DNA of 48,290 bases, taken from assembly GCF_003696235.1 (NCBI RefSeq), contig NZ_RFFJ01000020.1:1-48290 (forward strand), in the 5' to 3' direction. How positions within the stretch are numbered: position 1 is the first letter of the stretch; the number at the start of each line of letters is the position of its first letter. Shown here one piece after another: positions 24,373-32,877 of the stretch. Under the pieces are notes generated by a model. That model did not search any database and was not told the DNA's origin. It saw nothing but the letters and a program-made list of their open reading frames with translations. Made by a program: the position numbers and the translations under genes. The DNA is from Streptomyces triticirhizae. Its GTDB lineage: Bacteria > Actinomycetota > Actinomycetes > Streptomycetales > Streptomycetaceae.

Positions 24373-25161
24373 CTACAGCGGGTCGGTCCCCAGGTCGTCG
24401 ATCACCGGCGGCGGCGGGGCCTGGTGCTTCGGCGACTCGGCCGCCTCCGAGTGCGCGCCACAGCCGTAGGCGAGGGAGACCACCCGGCCGTCCGCCGGGG
24501 AGAACTCGTTGCCGCACACCCCGAACGCCTGCCGCAGGCTCCCCGCCAGCGGCACCAGGAAGCCACAGCTCACACACGCGGCCGGCGCCGCCTGCGCCAT
24601 CGGGGTCTCCGCGCCGAACTGCTCGTCCCAGCGTTCGGCCGCCTCCCGCAGCCCCTGGAGGGACAGCACCCGGTTCCGGCCGAGGAAGAGGTCGCTGGCG
24701 ACGTCCCGCACCGTGCCGCGCTCCGGCCGTTCCGCCTCCTCGGCGAGCGGCGAGTTGGGCGGCGGCGCGTCCTCGGCGAGGAAGCCCGGCTCCAAGCGCG
24801 GGTCGTCCTCCTCCGCCGGCAGCAGGTCGCCGGGGCCCAGGTCGCCGGGGCGGAGCCGTTCGCTCCACGGCACCCAGTCCGGGGCGAGCAGCGCCTCGGG
24901 CCCCGGGGTGAGGGCCACCTCGTCGACCGTCACATAGCGGGCGCGCGAGGCGCGGGCCACGGTGACGCCCCAGCGCCAGCCGGAGTAGCCGGGCACCTCG
25001 CTGGCGAAGAAGTGCGTCACCAGCCGCTCGCCCTCGGCCACCATCCCCAGGTGCTCGCCCAGCCGGTGCGGGTGCGCCGCCTGTGCCGCCGCCTCGCGGG
25101 CCAGCTCCACCGCCTCGGCGCACAGCCGGTCGGGCGTCCGGCTTCGCATCCCAGCACTCAC
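24373..25161 (-). CDS. DUF3027 protein
   Basis: A 262-residue protein of the actinobacterial DUF3027 family: LGMVAEGERLVTHFFASEVPGYSGWRWGVTVARASRARYVTVDEVALTPGPEALLAPDWVPWSERLRPGDLGPGDLLPAEEDDPRLEPGF is the conserved core. It is followed by LGRNRVLSLQGLREAAERWD and a two-Cys segment, ACVSCGFLVPLAGSLRQAFGVCGNEFSP, with a third Cys in YGCGAHSE that could form a zinc site with the first two. The GTG at 25161 has GGAGAG 6 nt upstream; a TTG two codons earlier is less likely. No function is known. It is divergent from the MFS gene by 282 bp. Confidence 0.9.
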   Translation of the reverse strand: MSAGMRSRTPDRLCAEAVELAREAAAQAAHPHRLGEHLGMVAEGERLVTHFFASEVPGYSGWRWGVTVARASRARYVTVDEVALTPGPEALLAPDWVPWSERLRPGDLGPGDLLPAEEDDPRLEPGFLAEDAPPPNSPLAEEAERPERGTVRDVASDLFLGRNRVLSLQGLREAAERWDEQFGAETPMAQAAPAACVSCGFLVPLAGSLRQAFGVCGNEFSPADGRVVSLAYGCGAHSEAAESPKHQAPPPPVIDDLGTDPL

Positions 25162-25443
25162 AGGCAACTCTCCTACCGCGTTGTTCGGGCGGGCACCTCG
25201 CGGCGAACGGAGCGGACGGAGCGGACACCGGGACCGCTGCGACGTCGCGCACTCACTTCAGGCCAGGCGCACCGCCGGCCACGCTATCGCACGGGGTGGG
25301 CGCGGTGCGCACGGGTTCTTCCGGGGCCGGGCCGGCACGGAGGGGGCCGCGCGGCGACCGGGGCTGGTCCGGCTCGGGGAAAGCCCGTAAAGCCCGGACG
25401 GATCAAAGGAGTCAGGGGCCTTCGGGGCCGTACGCTAACGGTT

Positions 25444-26841
25444 GTGGCTGCTGGCGGTCGGTTGGACACGGGAACCGAGCACCGCGCCGGGGTGATCGTG
25501 CGCACCGGCCGGGCGCTGGGGCGCGCGCTCCTGGCCGTGCCACGCGCCGTGACGCGCCGGGTGCGGCGCGCGACGCACGCGCACGGCGCGGGCGAGTCCG
25601 GGATGGCGAAGCTGATCGAGCTGCACGCCGTGCACTCGGCCGGCGACATGCTGATCACCTTCGCGCTCGCCTCCACCATCTTCTTCTCCGTGCCGACCGA
25701 CGAGGCGCGCGGCCGGGTGGCGCTCTATCTGGCCGTCACCATGGCCCCGTTCATCCTGCTGGCGCCGGTGATCGGGCCGCTGCTCGACCGGCTGCCGCAC
25801 GGGCGGCGCGCGGCGATGGCCGGCGCGCTGCTGGCGCGCGGGATGCTGGCGCTGGTGATCGCGAGCGCCGTGGTCACCGGCGGCCTTGAGCTGTATCCGG
25901 CGGCGCTCGGCGTGATGGTCTGTTCGAAGGCGTACAACATCGTGCGGGCCGCCGTGGTGCCCCGGCTGCTGCCGCCGCGCGTCTCGCTGGTGAAGGCCAA
26001 CGCGCGGATCACGCTGACCGGGCTGATCTCGGCCGGCGCGATGGCGCCCGTCGGGCTGGCGCTCAACGCGATCGGCGAGCGGTGGCCGCTCTACGCCGCC
26101 TGCGCCATCACGGTCACCGGGGCGCTGATGTCGTTCCGGCTGCCGGGCCGGGTCGACCTCGCCAAGGGCGAGCGGACCGCGCACCTGGCCGAGCTGGCCG
26201 ACATGCGCTCGGGGCGGGGCGGCAACGACGGGCAGCGGGCCGGGTTCCTGCCGAGGGTCGGCGACTCCCCCGTGATCAAGGCGCTGCTGGCCAACTCCTC
26301 GCTGCGCGCGCTCTCCGGCTTCCTCCTCTTCTTCATGGCGTTCCTGCTGCGCGGCGAGCCGCTGCCCGGCCTGGGCGCCGCGCTCTCCCTGGGCCTGGTG
26401 GGCGTCGCCGCCGGGGTGGGCAACGGCATGGGCAACCTGCTGGGCAACTGGCTGCGGGAACGTTCCCCCGAGCTGATCCTGCTGGCGGTGCTGACGGTGG
26501 CCGTTGGCACCACGGTCGCCGCGACGGTCAGCTATCTCGCGGTGACGGTGATCGCGGTGTGCGCGGCGGCCGGGATCTGTCAGGCGCTCGGCAAGCTGGC
26601 GCTGGACGCGTTGATCCAGCGGGACGTGCCGGAGGTGGTGCGGACCTCGGCGTTCGCCCGCTCGGAGACCACCCTCCAGATGTCCTGGGTGCTGGGCGGC
26701 GCGATCGGGATCTCGCTGCCGCTGATCGGGCCGCTGGGCATGGGTGTGGCGGCGACGCTGGTCCTGGTCGGCGCCGGGCTGAGCGTGCGGGGCCTGCTGG
26801 CGACGGCCCGACGCGGCTCGCCGCACCCGCGCGTCAGGTGA
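25444..26841 (+). CDS. MFS-type membrane protein
   Basis: A 465-residue protein with ~12 helices of the MFS type. A basic N-terminal ~60 residues (RTGRALGRALLAVPRAVTRRVRRATHAHGAG) precedes the first helix (IELHAVHSAGDMLITFALASTIFFSV), and LDRLPHGRRAAMAGALLARGML fits the helix 2-3 loop. The GTG at 25444 is 7 nt after TACGCT with no Shine-Dalgarno, so leaderless. It is followed 27 bp later by the DUF2771 lipoprotein gene, then mqnB and mqnD on the same strand. It may be linked to that cluster, but what it transports is unknown. Confidence 0.85.
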   Translation: MAAGGRLDTGTEHRAGVIVRTGRALGRALLAVPRAVTRRVRRATHAHGAGESGMAKLIELHAVHSAGDMLITFALASTIFFSVPTDEARGRVALYLAVTMAPFILLAPVIGPLLDRLPHGRRAAMAGALLARGMLALVIASAVVTGGLELYPAALGVMVCSKAYNIVRAAVVPRLLPPRVSLVKANARITLTGLISAGAMAPVGLALNAIGERWPLYAACAITVTGALMSFRLPGRVDLAKGERTAHLAELADMRSGRGGNDGQRAGFLPRVGDSPVIKALLANSSLRALSGFLLFFMAFLLRGEPLPGLGAALSLGLVGVAAGVGNGMGNLLGNWLRERSPELILLAVLTVAVGTTVAATVSYLAVTVIAVCAAAGICQALGKLALDALIQRDVPEVVRTSAFARSETTLQMSWVLGGAIGISLPLIGPLGMGVAATLVLVGAGLSVRGLLATARRGSPHPRVR

Positions 26842-26868
26842 CCGGTATCGGCCGGTAATCTGCGGTGC

Positions 26869-27447
26869 ATGACCGCTACCGCCAGGAACCGGGGCCGCCG
26901 GGCCATTCGTACGACGCTCGCCATCGGCACCGTTTCGCTGGGCGTCCTCGTGCTGTCCGCGTGCGAGAAGCCGTCGCCCAACGCGCACTTCACACTGGAG
27001 AGCAGCAGCAAGACGCGGGAGACCGCCAGCGACTGCTACGGGCACGGCGAGGCGCTGGGCGCGGAGCGGGCGATGGAGTGCCTCTCCAGCGACGACAACC
27101 GCGCGACGTTCTCCAGCACGCCGGGCGACACCTTCCGGATCGGGGTCGACACCGAGATCGCCGAGGAGGGCTGGCTGCTGTTCGTCAACGACCAGCTCTA
27201 CCGCGCGGAGCCGTTCACCGGCACCTACCGCAGCTTCCCCAGCGACCAGCTCTTCCAGATGGTGCAGCAGCAGGCGGAGCCCGGCTCGCCGCCGGTCGCC
27301 GAGGACCTGCGGCTGAGCGTGGCGCAGGTCCGCGAGGACTACGACATCGAGACGATCTGGGCTTCGCAGTCGGAGGAGGAGTTCCAGGAGAACCTCTTCG
27401 GCAGCGTCGAGGGTGTCTGGAACGCGACGCTCACCCCGGGCGACTGA
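26869..27447 (+). CDS. DUF2771 lipoprotein
   Basis: A 192-residue exported lipoprotein. The signal peptide ends in the lipobox VLSAC (Cys32), and the mature part is the DUF2771 domain: CYGHGEALGAERAMECLSSDDNRATFSSTPGDTFRIGVDTEIAEEGWLLFVNDQLYRAEPFTGTYRSF. Two further Cys could form a disulfide outside the cell. The ATG is 7 nt after TAATCT, which suggests its own leaderless promoter in the 27-bp gap. It lies directly upstream of mqnB. Its role is unknown. Confidence 0.88.
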   Translation: MTATARNRGRRAIRTTLAIGTVSLGVLVLSACEKPSPNAHFTLESSSKTRETASDCYGHGEALGAERAMECLSSDDNRATFSSTPGDTFRIGVDTEIAEEGWLLFVNDQLYRAEPFTGTYRSFPSDQLFQMVQQQAEPGSPPVAEDLRLSVAQVREDYDIETIWASQSEEEFQENLFGSVEGVWNATLTPGD

Positions 27448-27468
27448 GCGCGCGGGGCGCGTCAACCG

Positions 27469-28194
27469 ATGAGCAGCGGACGCACGTTGGTGGTGACGGC
27501 CGTGCCCGCCGAGCGGGACGCGGTGACGCTGGCGACGGGCGCGCCGCCCGACCCGTTCACCCTGCCGGCCGGGCTGACGCTGCACCGGGGGCCGGCGTGG
27601 GACACGGTGGCCGTGGGCGTGGGCCCGGCCGCTGCCGCCGCCGGCACGGCGACGGTGCTGGCCGTGGCGCCCGGGCGGTACGACCTGGTGGTGGCGGCCG
27701 GCATCGCCGGCGGGTTCGCCCCTGTGGCCGCGGTGGGTGACGCGGTGGTCGGCTCGGCGCTGGTCGCCGCCGACCTGGGCGCCGAGGGGCCCGACGGCTT
27801 CATCGACCTGGCGGAGCTGGGCTTCGGCCAGGTCAGCCACCGGCCGCCGGCCGTGCTGGCCCAGGCGGTCGCCGACGCGACGGGCGCGGTGCTGGGGCCG
27901 GTGTTGACGGTGGCCACGGCGACGGGAACGGCCGAGCGGGCCGCCGCGCTGGCCGCCCGGCACCCGGGCGCCGCGGCGGAGGCGATGGAGGGGCACGGCG
28001 TGGCGACGGCCGCCGCCGCGCACCGGCTCGCGGTGCTGGAGGTCCGCACCGTGTCCAACCCCGTCGGGCCACGGGACCGCGCGGCCTGGCGCATCCCGGC
28101 CGCGCTGCGCGCGCTGACCGACGCGTTCGCCGCGCTGGGCCCGGCGGTCGAGACGTGGCGGAAGAAGCACCACGAGGAGGCTGACACCCCATGA
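27469..28194 (+). CDS. mqnB: Futalosine hydrolase
   Basis: A 241-residue nucleoside phosphorylase-fold enzyme that splits futalosine into hypoxanthine and dehypoxanthinyl futalosine, step two of the futalosine route to menaquinone. Family marks are LVVTAVPAERDAV at the N-terminus, YDLVVAAGIAGGFAP and GDAVVGSALVAADLGAEGP, and AAEAMEGHGVATAAAAHRLAVLEVRTVSNPVGPRDRAAW with the Glu-Met-Glu-type ribose contact. The gene overlaps mqnD by four bases (ATGA), so both are made together. Identity is supported by the neighbour as well as the motifs. Confidence 0.93.
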   Translation: MSSGRTLVVTAVPAERDAVTLATGAPPDPFTLPAGLTLHRGPAWDTVAVGVGPAAAAAGTATVLAVAPGRYDLVVAAGIAGGFAPVAAVGDAVVGSALVAADLGAEGPDGFIDLAELGFGQVSHRPPAVLAQAVADATGAVLGPVLTVATATGTAERAAALAARHPGAAAEAMEGHGVATAAAAHRLAVLEVRTVSNPVGPRDRAAWRIPAALRALTDAFAALGPAVETWRKKHHEEADTP

Positions 28195-29072
28195 GCACCA
28201 CGGCTGGCACCCGGGAGAGCGCCCCGCCGCTCTCCCTGACCTACTCCCCCTGCCCCAACGACACCTTCGTCTTCCACGCCTGGACGCACGGGCTGCTGCC
28301 CGGCACGCCGCCGGTCACCGTGGACTACGCGGACATCGACATCACCAACGGCCGGGCGGAGCGCGGCGAGGGCGACCTGCTGAAGGTCTCCTACGCGGTG
28401 CTGCCCTGGGTGTTGGAGGAGTACGCGCTGCTGCCGTGCGGCGGGGCGCTGGGCCGGGGCTGCGGCCCGCTGGTGCTGACGGCCGCCGGCGGCGCGGCCT
28501 CGCCGGCCGAGCTGGCGGGCCGGACGGTCGCGGTGCCCAGCGAACGGTCGACGGCCTACCTGCTGTTCCGGCTCTGGGCCGGGGAGTTGGTGCCGGGCGG
28601 CGTCGGCGAGGTGCGGGTGCTGCCGTTCGCCGAGATCATGCCGGCGGTGCGGAACGGCCGGGTGGACGCCGGGCTGGTGATCCACGAGGCGCGCTTCACC
28701 TACCAGACGTACGGGCTGCGGCAGTTGGCCGACCTGGGCGAGTACTGGGAGTCCAGCACCGGGCACCCGATCCCGCTGGGCGCCATCGTCGCGCGGCGCT
28801 CGCTGGGCGAGGAGCGGCTGGCGGCCGTCACCGAGGCGATCCGCGCCTCGGTGCGGCACGCGTGGGCCGACCCGGCGGCCAGCCGCGAGCATGTGCTGGC
28901 GCACGCGCAGGAGATGGACCCGGCGGTGGCCGACGCCCATATCGGGCTCTATGTCAACGAGTTCACCGCCGACCTGGGCCCGGCCGGCTACGCCGCGATC
29001 GACGCCCTGCTGACCCGCGCCGCGACGGCCGGCCTGGTCCCGGCCACGGGCCGGCTGACGCCGGTGAGTTGA
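28191..29072 (+). CDS. mqnD: 1,4-dihydroxy-6-naphthoate synthase
   Basis: A 293-residue periplasmic-binding-protein-fold lyase that turns cyclic dehypoxanthinyl futalosine into 1,4-dihydroxy-6-naphthoate for menaquinone. The family start LTYSPCPNDTFVFHAWTHGLL is clear, with VDYADIDITNGRAERGEGDLLKVSYAVLPW and VIHEARFTYQTYGLRQLADLGEYWE (the catalytic His region). Length is normal. The ATG overlaps the mqnB stop by four bases. The other futalosine genes (mqnA, mqnC) are not in this window; in Streptomyces they are commonly elsewhere. Confidence 0.94.
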   Translation: MSTTAGTRESAPPLSLTYSPCPNDTFVFHAWTHGLLPGTPPVTVDYADIDITNGRAERGEGDLLKVSYAVLPWVLEEYALLPCGGALGRGCGPLVLTAAGGAASPAELAGRTVAVPSERSTAYLLFRLWAGELVPGGVGEVRVLPFAEIMPAVRNGRVDAGLVIHEARFTYQTYGLRQLADLGEYWESSTGHPIPLGAIVARRSLGEERLAAVTEAIRASVRHAWADPAASREHVLAHAQEMDPAVADAHIGLYVNEFTADLGPAGYAAIDALLTRAATAGLVPATGRLTPVS

Positions 29073-29139
29073 CGGCCTGGGTGGTCGCCCGCCGGCCGGT
29101 TGATGGCGGGCGGCGCGGTGCTGGGGCTGGGGGCTGGGA

Positions 29140-29171
29140 CCGGGCGTCGGGCCGGGGAGGACGACGCCCGG
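29140..29171. terminator. Bidirectional terminator between mqnD and the cold-shock gene
   Basis: CCGGGCGTCG (29140-29149) and its exact inverted copy CGACGCCCGG (29162-29171) form a 10-bp stem with a 12-nt loop between convergent genes. A second weaker hairpin (CGCCCGCC/GGCGGGCG, 29086-29112) precedes it. Confidence 0.65.
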
Positions 29172-29180
29172 CCCGGGGCC

Positions 29181-29564
29181 TCAGACGTCCAGTTGGTCCG
29201 CGACCGCGCGCAGCATCCCCGCGATCTTGCGCCCGCTGGCGCGGTCGGGATACCGGCCGCGCTCCAGCTGTTGGGAGACGCCGTCGAGCAGCGTCGTCAG
29301 GTCCTGCACGATGGACGCCAACTCGTCCGGCTTGCGCCGCTGCGCGGCCGCCACCGAGGGCACCGGGTCCAACAGGACGACGGAGAGCGCCTGGTCGCCG
29401 CGCTGGCCGGCGACGACGCCGAACTCGACGCGCTGGCCCGGCTTGAGCACGTCCAGCCCGGCGGGCAACGCGGAGGAGTGCACAAAGACGTCGCCGCCGT
29501 CATCACGGGAAAGGAAGCCGAAGCCCTTCTCGCTGTTGAACCACTTGACCTTGCCGGTAGGCAC
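29181..29564 (-). CDS. Cold-shock-domain protein with C-terminal extension
   Basis: A 127-residue single-strand nucleic-acid-binding protein. Residues 1-65 are a cold-shock domain with both RNP motifs (KGFGFLS and DVFVHSS) after the usual [11 protein letters not shown] start. Residues ~70-127 form a helical extension ([50 protein letters not shown]), which ordinary CspA proteins of ~67 residues lack and which is typical of one Streptomyces paralogue. The GTG at 29564 was chosen because it gives the canonical N-terminus. The gene is convergent with mqnD. Confidence 0.92.
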   Translation of the reverse strand: MPTGKVKWFNSEKGFGFLSRDDGGDVFVHSSALPAGLDVLKPGQRVEFGVVAGQRGDQALSVVLLDPVPSVAAAQRRKPDELASIVQDLTTLLDGVSQQLERGRYPDRASGRKIAGMLRAVADQLDV

Positions 29565-29730
29565 GTGTCCTCGTCCTCGCACTCGTCCATAGCAGTGAGG
29601 CGGGCCACATCAGCCCGCCACGTCCCAGGCTAATCGCCCGTAGCCCGGTGACAAGATGCTCCCGGGCCGTTTCGGAGGATCACTGCCCCCACCGCGTCGC
29701 AAATATGCTCGCACCTGCGATCCTGTGGGG

Positions 29731-29973
29731 GTGAGTAACGAACAAGCAGGGGATGGCCTGGTCCGGGTCGGCGGCGTGATCTTCGCCGTTGGCGCGGTGG
29801 CCACCCTGGTCACCGTGATTCCGTTGCTGGTCGGCGCCGAGCCGCTGCCGACCGCCGCCTATCTGGTCTCGATGTTGATGGGCGTCGGCTTCTTCGTCGC
29901 CGGCTGCGGGCTGGCGCGCTCCGTGGCCGCGCAGCGGCGCGAGGACCGCGCGGCGCAGCGCGCGGTGCGGTAG
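29731..29973 (+). CDS. Small two-helix membrane protein
   Basis: An 80-residue protein with two hydrophobic helices (VGGVIFAVGAVATLVTVIPLLVG and TAAYLVSMLMGVGFFVAGCGLA) and a basic C-terminal tail (RREDRAAQRAVR). The GTG is preceded by a G-run only, and a TATGCT box lies ~22 nt upstream; an earlier in-frame start at 29656 lacks hydrophobic or conserved sequence. Similar small proteins are common in Streptomyces. No family is recognised. Confidence 0.65.
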   Translation: MSNEQAGDGLVRVGGVIFAVGAVATLVTVIPLLVGAEPLPTAAYLVSMLMGVGFFVAGCGLARSVAAQRREDRAAQRAVR

Positions 29974-30004
29974 AGGGGCGGTGTGGTAGAGGGGCGCGCT
30001 CCGC

Positions 30005-30673
30005 TCAGGCGCCGGAGGCGCCCGGCGCGCGGTGGGCGGCCAACCAGTCGGGGAACGCGGTGAGATCGGTCAGCACCACGTCGGCCCCCGCCTCCCGCAG
30101 CTCCTCGGCCGGGCAGGGCCCGGTGGCCACCGCGACCGAGACGGCCCCTGCGGCGCGCGCCCCGCGCACATCCCCGATGTGGTCGCCGACATACACGCCG
30201 GCGGCGTGCTCCCGCAGCGCCTCCGCCTTGCCCTCCGCCCACAGCGAGCCGACCAACAGGTCCGTCTTGAGGCCCAGATGATCAAGGTGCAGTTGGGCGT
30301 TGGGACCGTACTTGGCCGTTACCACCATGCTCCGGCCGCCGAGCCTGCGCACGGCCTCGATCGCGTCGGCCGCGCCCGGCAGCGCCGGCGTGGGCTCGAC
30401 GGCCAGCTCGACATACAGCTCGCGGTAGCGGTCGGCCATCGCCGGGACCAGCTCCGCCGGGAACCAGTTCGCCAACTCCTCCGCCATCGGCGGCCCGAGG
30501 CGGCTCACCGCGAGGTCGGCGTCGATGAAGACGCCGGTCTCCTCCGCGAGGGCCAGATAGGTCCGCCGGATGCCAGGTCGGGAGTCGATCAGGGTCATGT
30601 CGAGATCGAATCCGACCGTGAACCCGGGTGCGGGTTCGAGGTCGGCGGAACGCGGCGACGTGGAAAGTGACAT
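30005..30673 (-). CDS. HAD-family phosphatase
   Basis: A 222-residue haloacid-dehalogenase-type hydrolase, probably a phosphatase of a small metabolite. Motif I is DLDMTLID, with nucleophile D23 and acid D25; motif II Thr lies in MVVTAKYG; motif III/IV is YVGDHIGDVRGARAAGA. The cap is the helical (subfamily I) type between residues ~35 and 95. The gene is divergent from the iron-uptake operon, and its start is only 33 bp from the iron box, so the regulator could also reduce its transcription. Substrate unknown. Confidence 0.88.
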   Translation of the reverse strand: MSLSTSPRSADLEPAPGFTVGFDLDMTLIDSRPGIRRTYLALAEETGVFIDADLAVSRLGPPMAEELANWFPAELVPAMADRYRELYVELAVEPTPALPGAADAIEAVRRLGGRSMVVTAKYGPNAQLHLDHLGLKTDLLVGSLWAEGKAEALREHAAGVYVGDHIGDVRGARAAGAVSVAVATGPCPAEELREAGADVVLTDLTAFPDWLAAHRAPGASGA

Positions 30674-30705
30674 GCCGCTATTGTGCCCCTGGCAGTTGCC
30701 TATAC

Positions 30706-30724
30706 TTAGGCTCGCCTAACCTAA
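30706..30724. promoter_or_regulatory. Iron box (DmdR/IdeR-type operator)
   Basis: TTAGGCTCGCCTAACCTAA matches the 19-bp actinobacterial iron-box consensus at 16 of 19 positions. It lies 16 bp before the first permease gene of a siderophore uptake operon. A TATACT box (30701-30706) abuts it, so bound repressor with Fe(II) would block RNA polymerase. Confidence 0.88.
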
Positions 30725-30739
30725 CCGCGCAGGGAATCC

Positions 30740-31795
30740 ATGCCAACCATCGCCGACCGCCCGCCCGTTGTGGAGCGTCGCGCCACCACCTCGCGACGGC
30801 TCGCCTGGCTGGCCGCCGGGGTGGCCGTCGTCGCCGTCGCGATGCTGCTCAGCGTCGCCCTCGGCAGCCGCTCCATCGGCGTCGAACAGCTGCTGCGCGC
30901 CCTGACCACCTCCCCCGACGCGCTGAGCGGCGAGGACGCCAGCGCCGCCAAGGTGGTGCGCGAGCTGCGGGTGCCGCGCACCCTGATCGCGCTCATGGTG
31001 GGCGCCGCCCTCGGCATGGCCGGGGCGGTGATGCAGGGCCTGACCCGTAACCCGATCGCCGAGCCCGGCATCCTCGGCGTCAGCCAGGGCGCGGCCGTCG
31101 GCGTGGTGCTGGCGATCACCTTCGCCGGCGCGAACTCCCTCGACGACTACGTCTGGTTCGCGTTCGCCGGCGCGGCGCTGGCCGCCGTGCTCGTCTACGC
31201 GGTCGCCAACCAGGGCCGGGGCGGCGCGACGCCGGTGCGGCTGGCGCTGGCCGGGGCGGCGATCAACGCGCTGCTGGCCTCGGTGATCGCCGGCGTCCTC
31301 ACCACCCATGGCGCGACGCTGGACGAGTACCGGTTCTGGCAGGTCGGCTCGTTGACCGGCAGGGACGCCGACATCGCCGAGCGGATATGGCCGTTCCTGC
31401 TGGCCGGCGTGGTCCTGGTGGCCGCCGCCGCGCGCGGCCTGGACGCGCTGGCGCTCGGCGACGACGTGGCCCGTGGCCTGGGCCAGAACGTGGCGGCCGT
31501 CCGGATCACCGGCGGGCTCGGCGCGGCCGTGCTCACCGGCGCCGGGGTCGCGGCCGCCGGGCCGATCGCCTTCGTGGGCCTGGCCGTTCCGCACATCGGG
31601 CGGGCGCTGGTGGGCGGCGGGCACCGCTGGCTGCTGCCGATGGCGGCGCTGCTGGGCGCGGCGGTGCTGCTGGTCTCGGACGTGGTCGGCCGGCTGGTCT
31701 TCCCGCCGTCCGAGGTGCCGGCCGGGGTGACCACGGCGCTGGTCGGCGTTCCGTTCCTGGTCTATCTGGTGCGCCGCTCGGGGGTGCGCGGATGA
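30740..31795 (+). CDS. FecCD-type iron-siderophore ABC permease 1
   Basis: A 351-residue, ~9-10-helix permease of the FecCD/BtuC family, half of the membrane channel for ferric-siderophore import. Family signatures: RVPRTLIALMVGAALGMAGAVMQGLTRNPIAEPGILGVSQGAAVGV, and the C-terminal VAAAGPIAFVGLAVPHIGRALVGGGHRWLLP with PSEVPAGVTTALVGVPFLVYLV. It is the first gene of a four-gene operon behind an iron box. Its TGA overlaps the ATG of the second permease by four bases. The siderophore itself cannot be told from sequence. Confidence 0.94.
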   Translation: MPTIADRPPVVERRATTSRRLAWLAAGVAVVAVAMLLSVALGSRSIGVEQLLRALTTSPDALSGEDASAAKVVRELRVPRTLIALMVGAALGMAGAVMQGLTRNPIAEPGILGVSQGAAVGVVLAITFAGANSLDDYVWFAFAGAALAAVLVYAVANQGRGGATPVRLALAGAAINALLASVIAGVLTTHGATLDEYRFWQVGSLTGRDADIAERIWPFLLAGVVLVAAAARGLDALALGDDVARGLGQNVAAVRITGGLGAAVLTGAGVAAAGPIAFVGLAVPHIGRALVGGGHRWLLPMAALLGAAVLLVSDVVGRLVFPPSEVPAGVTTALVGVPFLVYLVRRSGVRG

Positions 31796-32877
31796 CCACG
31801 ACGCTCGCCAGGCCGCCGCGCACGGCCAGGACCAGCGCCGCGCGCCCCACCGGCTACCGCGCGGTGCGCCTCGGCGGCGCCTCGGTGCTGGTCCACGGCC
31901 GCACGCTGCTGGTCGTCGCCGTGCTGCTGCTGGCGCTGGCCGCCGGCTGTGTGGCCAACCTCTCGCTCGGCGAGTCCAGCGTCCCGCCGCTGGAGGCGGT
32001 CCGCTCGGTGCTGGGTCTGACCGACGAACACGACTTCGTGATCGGGGTGTTGCGGCTCCCCCGGCTGACCGTGGCGCTGCTGGTGGGCGCCGCGCTCGCG
32101 GTGGCCGGCGGGCTGATCCAGACCGTCGCCCGCAACCCGCTGGCCAGCCCCGACATCATCGGCGTCAGCCAGGGCGCGGCGGCGGTCGCGGTGATCGCCA
32201 TGACCTACGGCCTGGCGTCCACCGCCGTGCTGCCGTACTGGGCGATCGCCGGCGGGCTCGGCGCCGCCGTGCTGGTCTATCTCTTCGCCTGGCGCGGCGG
32301 GCTGCACGCCGGCCGGTTCGTGCTGGTCGGCATCGGCTTCGCCGTCGCGCTGCGCTCCGTCACCCAACTCTTCCTGACCAAGGGCGACCACACCGTGGCG
32401 CAGCAGGCCACGGTGTGGATGACCGGCTCGTTCAACGGCCGGGGCTACGCCGAGGCCGAGCCGCTGGCCTGGGCGCTGCTCGCGGTGGTGCCGGCGGTGT
32501 GCTGGGCGGCGCGGGCGCAGCGCACCGTGACCCTGGACGACGACACCGCGATCGCGCTGGGCGTCCGGCTCAACGTGACCCGCGTCGGACTGGCCGGCGT
32601 CGGCGTGCTGTTGGCGGCGCTCGCCACCGGCACGGCGGGCCCGGTGGACTTCGTCGCGCTGCTCTCCCCGCAGATCGCGCGCCGGCTGACCGGCACCGCG
32701 CAGATACCCCTGCTGACCACGGCGCTGGTGGGCGCGCTGCTGACCGTGCTGGCCGACCTGCTGGCCCGGACGCTGTTCTCGCCGACGGAGCTGCCCGCCG
32801 GCGTTGTCACGGCGGCGATCGGCGCGCCCTATCTGCTGTGGCTGATCCTCAAGAACCGCACCGGAGGCCGGGCATGA
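31792..32877 (+). CDS. FecCD-type iron-siderophore ABC permease 2
   Basis: A 361-residue permease of the same family as its upstream neighbour and its likely heterodimer partner. Signatures: RLPRLTVALLVGAALAVAGGLIQTVARNPLASPDIIGVSQGAAAVAV and GTAGPVDFVALLSPQIARRLTGTAQIPLLTTALVGALLTVLADLLARTLFSPTELPAGVVTAAIGAPYLLWLI. A longer basic N-terminal tail (~45 residues) precedes the first helix. ATG and preceding TGA overlap by four bases, and its own stop overlaps the next start in the same way, so the three genes are translationally coupled. Confidence 0.94.
   Translation: MTTTLARPPRTARTSAARPTGYRAVRLGGASVLVHGRTLLVVAVLLLALAAGCVANLSLGESSVPPLEAVRSVLGLTDEHDFVIGVLRLPRLTVALLVGAALAVAGGLIQTVARNPLASPDIIGVSQGAAAVAVIAMTYGLASTAVLPYWAIAGGLGAAVLVYLFAWRGGLHAGRFVLVGIGFAVALRSVTQLFLTKGDHTVAQQATVWMTGSFNGRGYAEAEPLAWALLAVVPAVCWAARAQRTVTLDDDTAIALGVRLNVTRVGLAGVGVLLAALATGTAGPVDFVALLSPQIARRLTGTAQIPLLTTALVGALLTVLADLLARTLFSPTELPAGVVTAAIGAPYLLWLILKNRTGGRA

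Noticed and set aside
25435..28173. Minus-strand open frame of 912 codons opposite MFS, DUF2771 and mqnB
   Set aside because: It crosses several well-supported plus-strand genes and is Arg/Gln/His-rich without domains.
30620..30660. GGTTCGAG-like string as a tRNA T-loop
   Set aside because: It lies within the HAD phosphatase coding sequence and no acceptor or anticodon stem can be formed around it.
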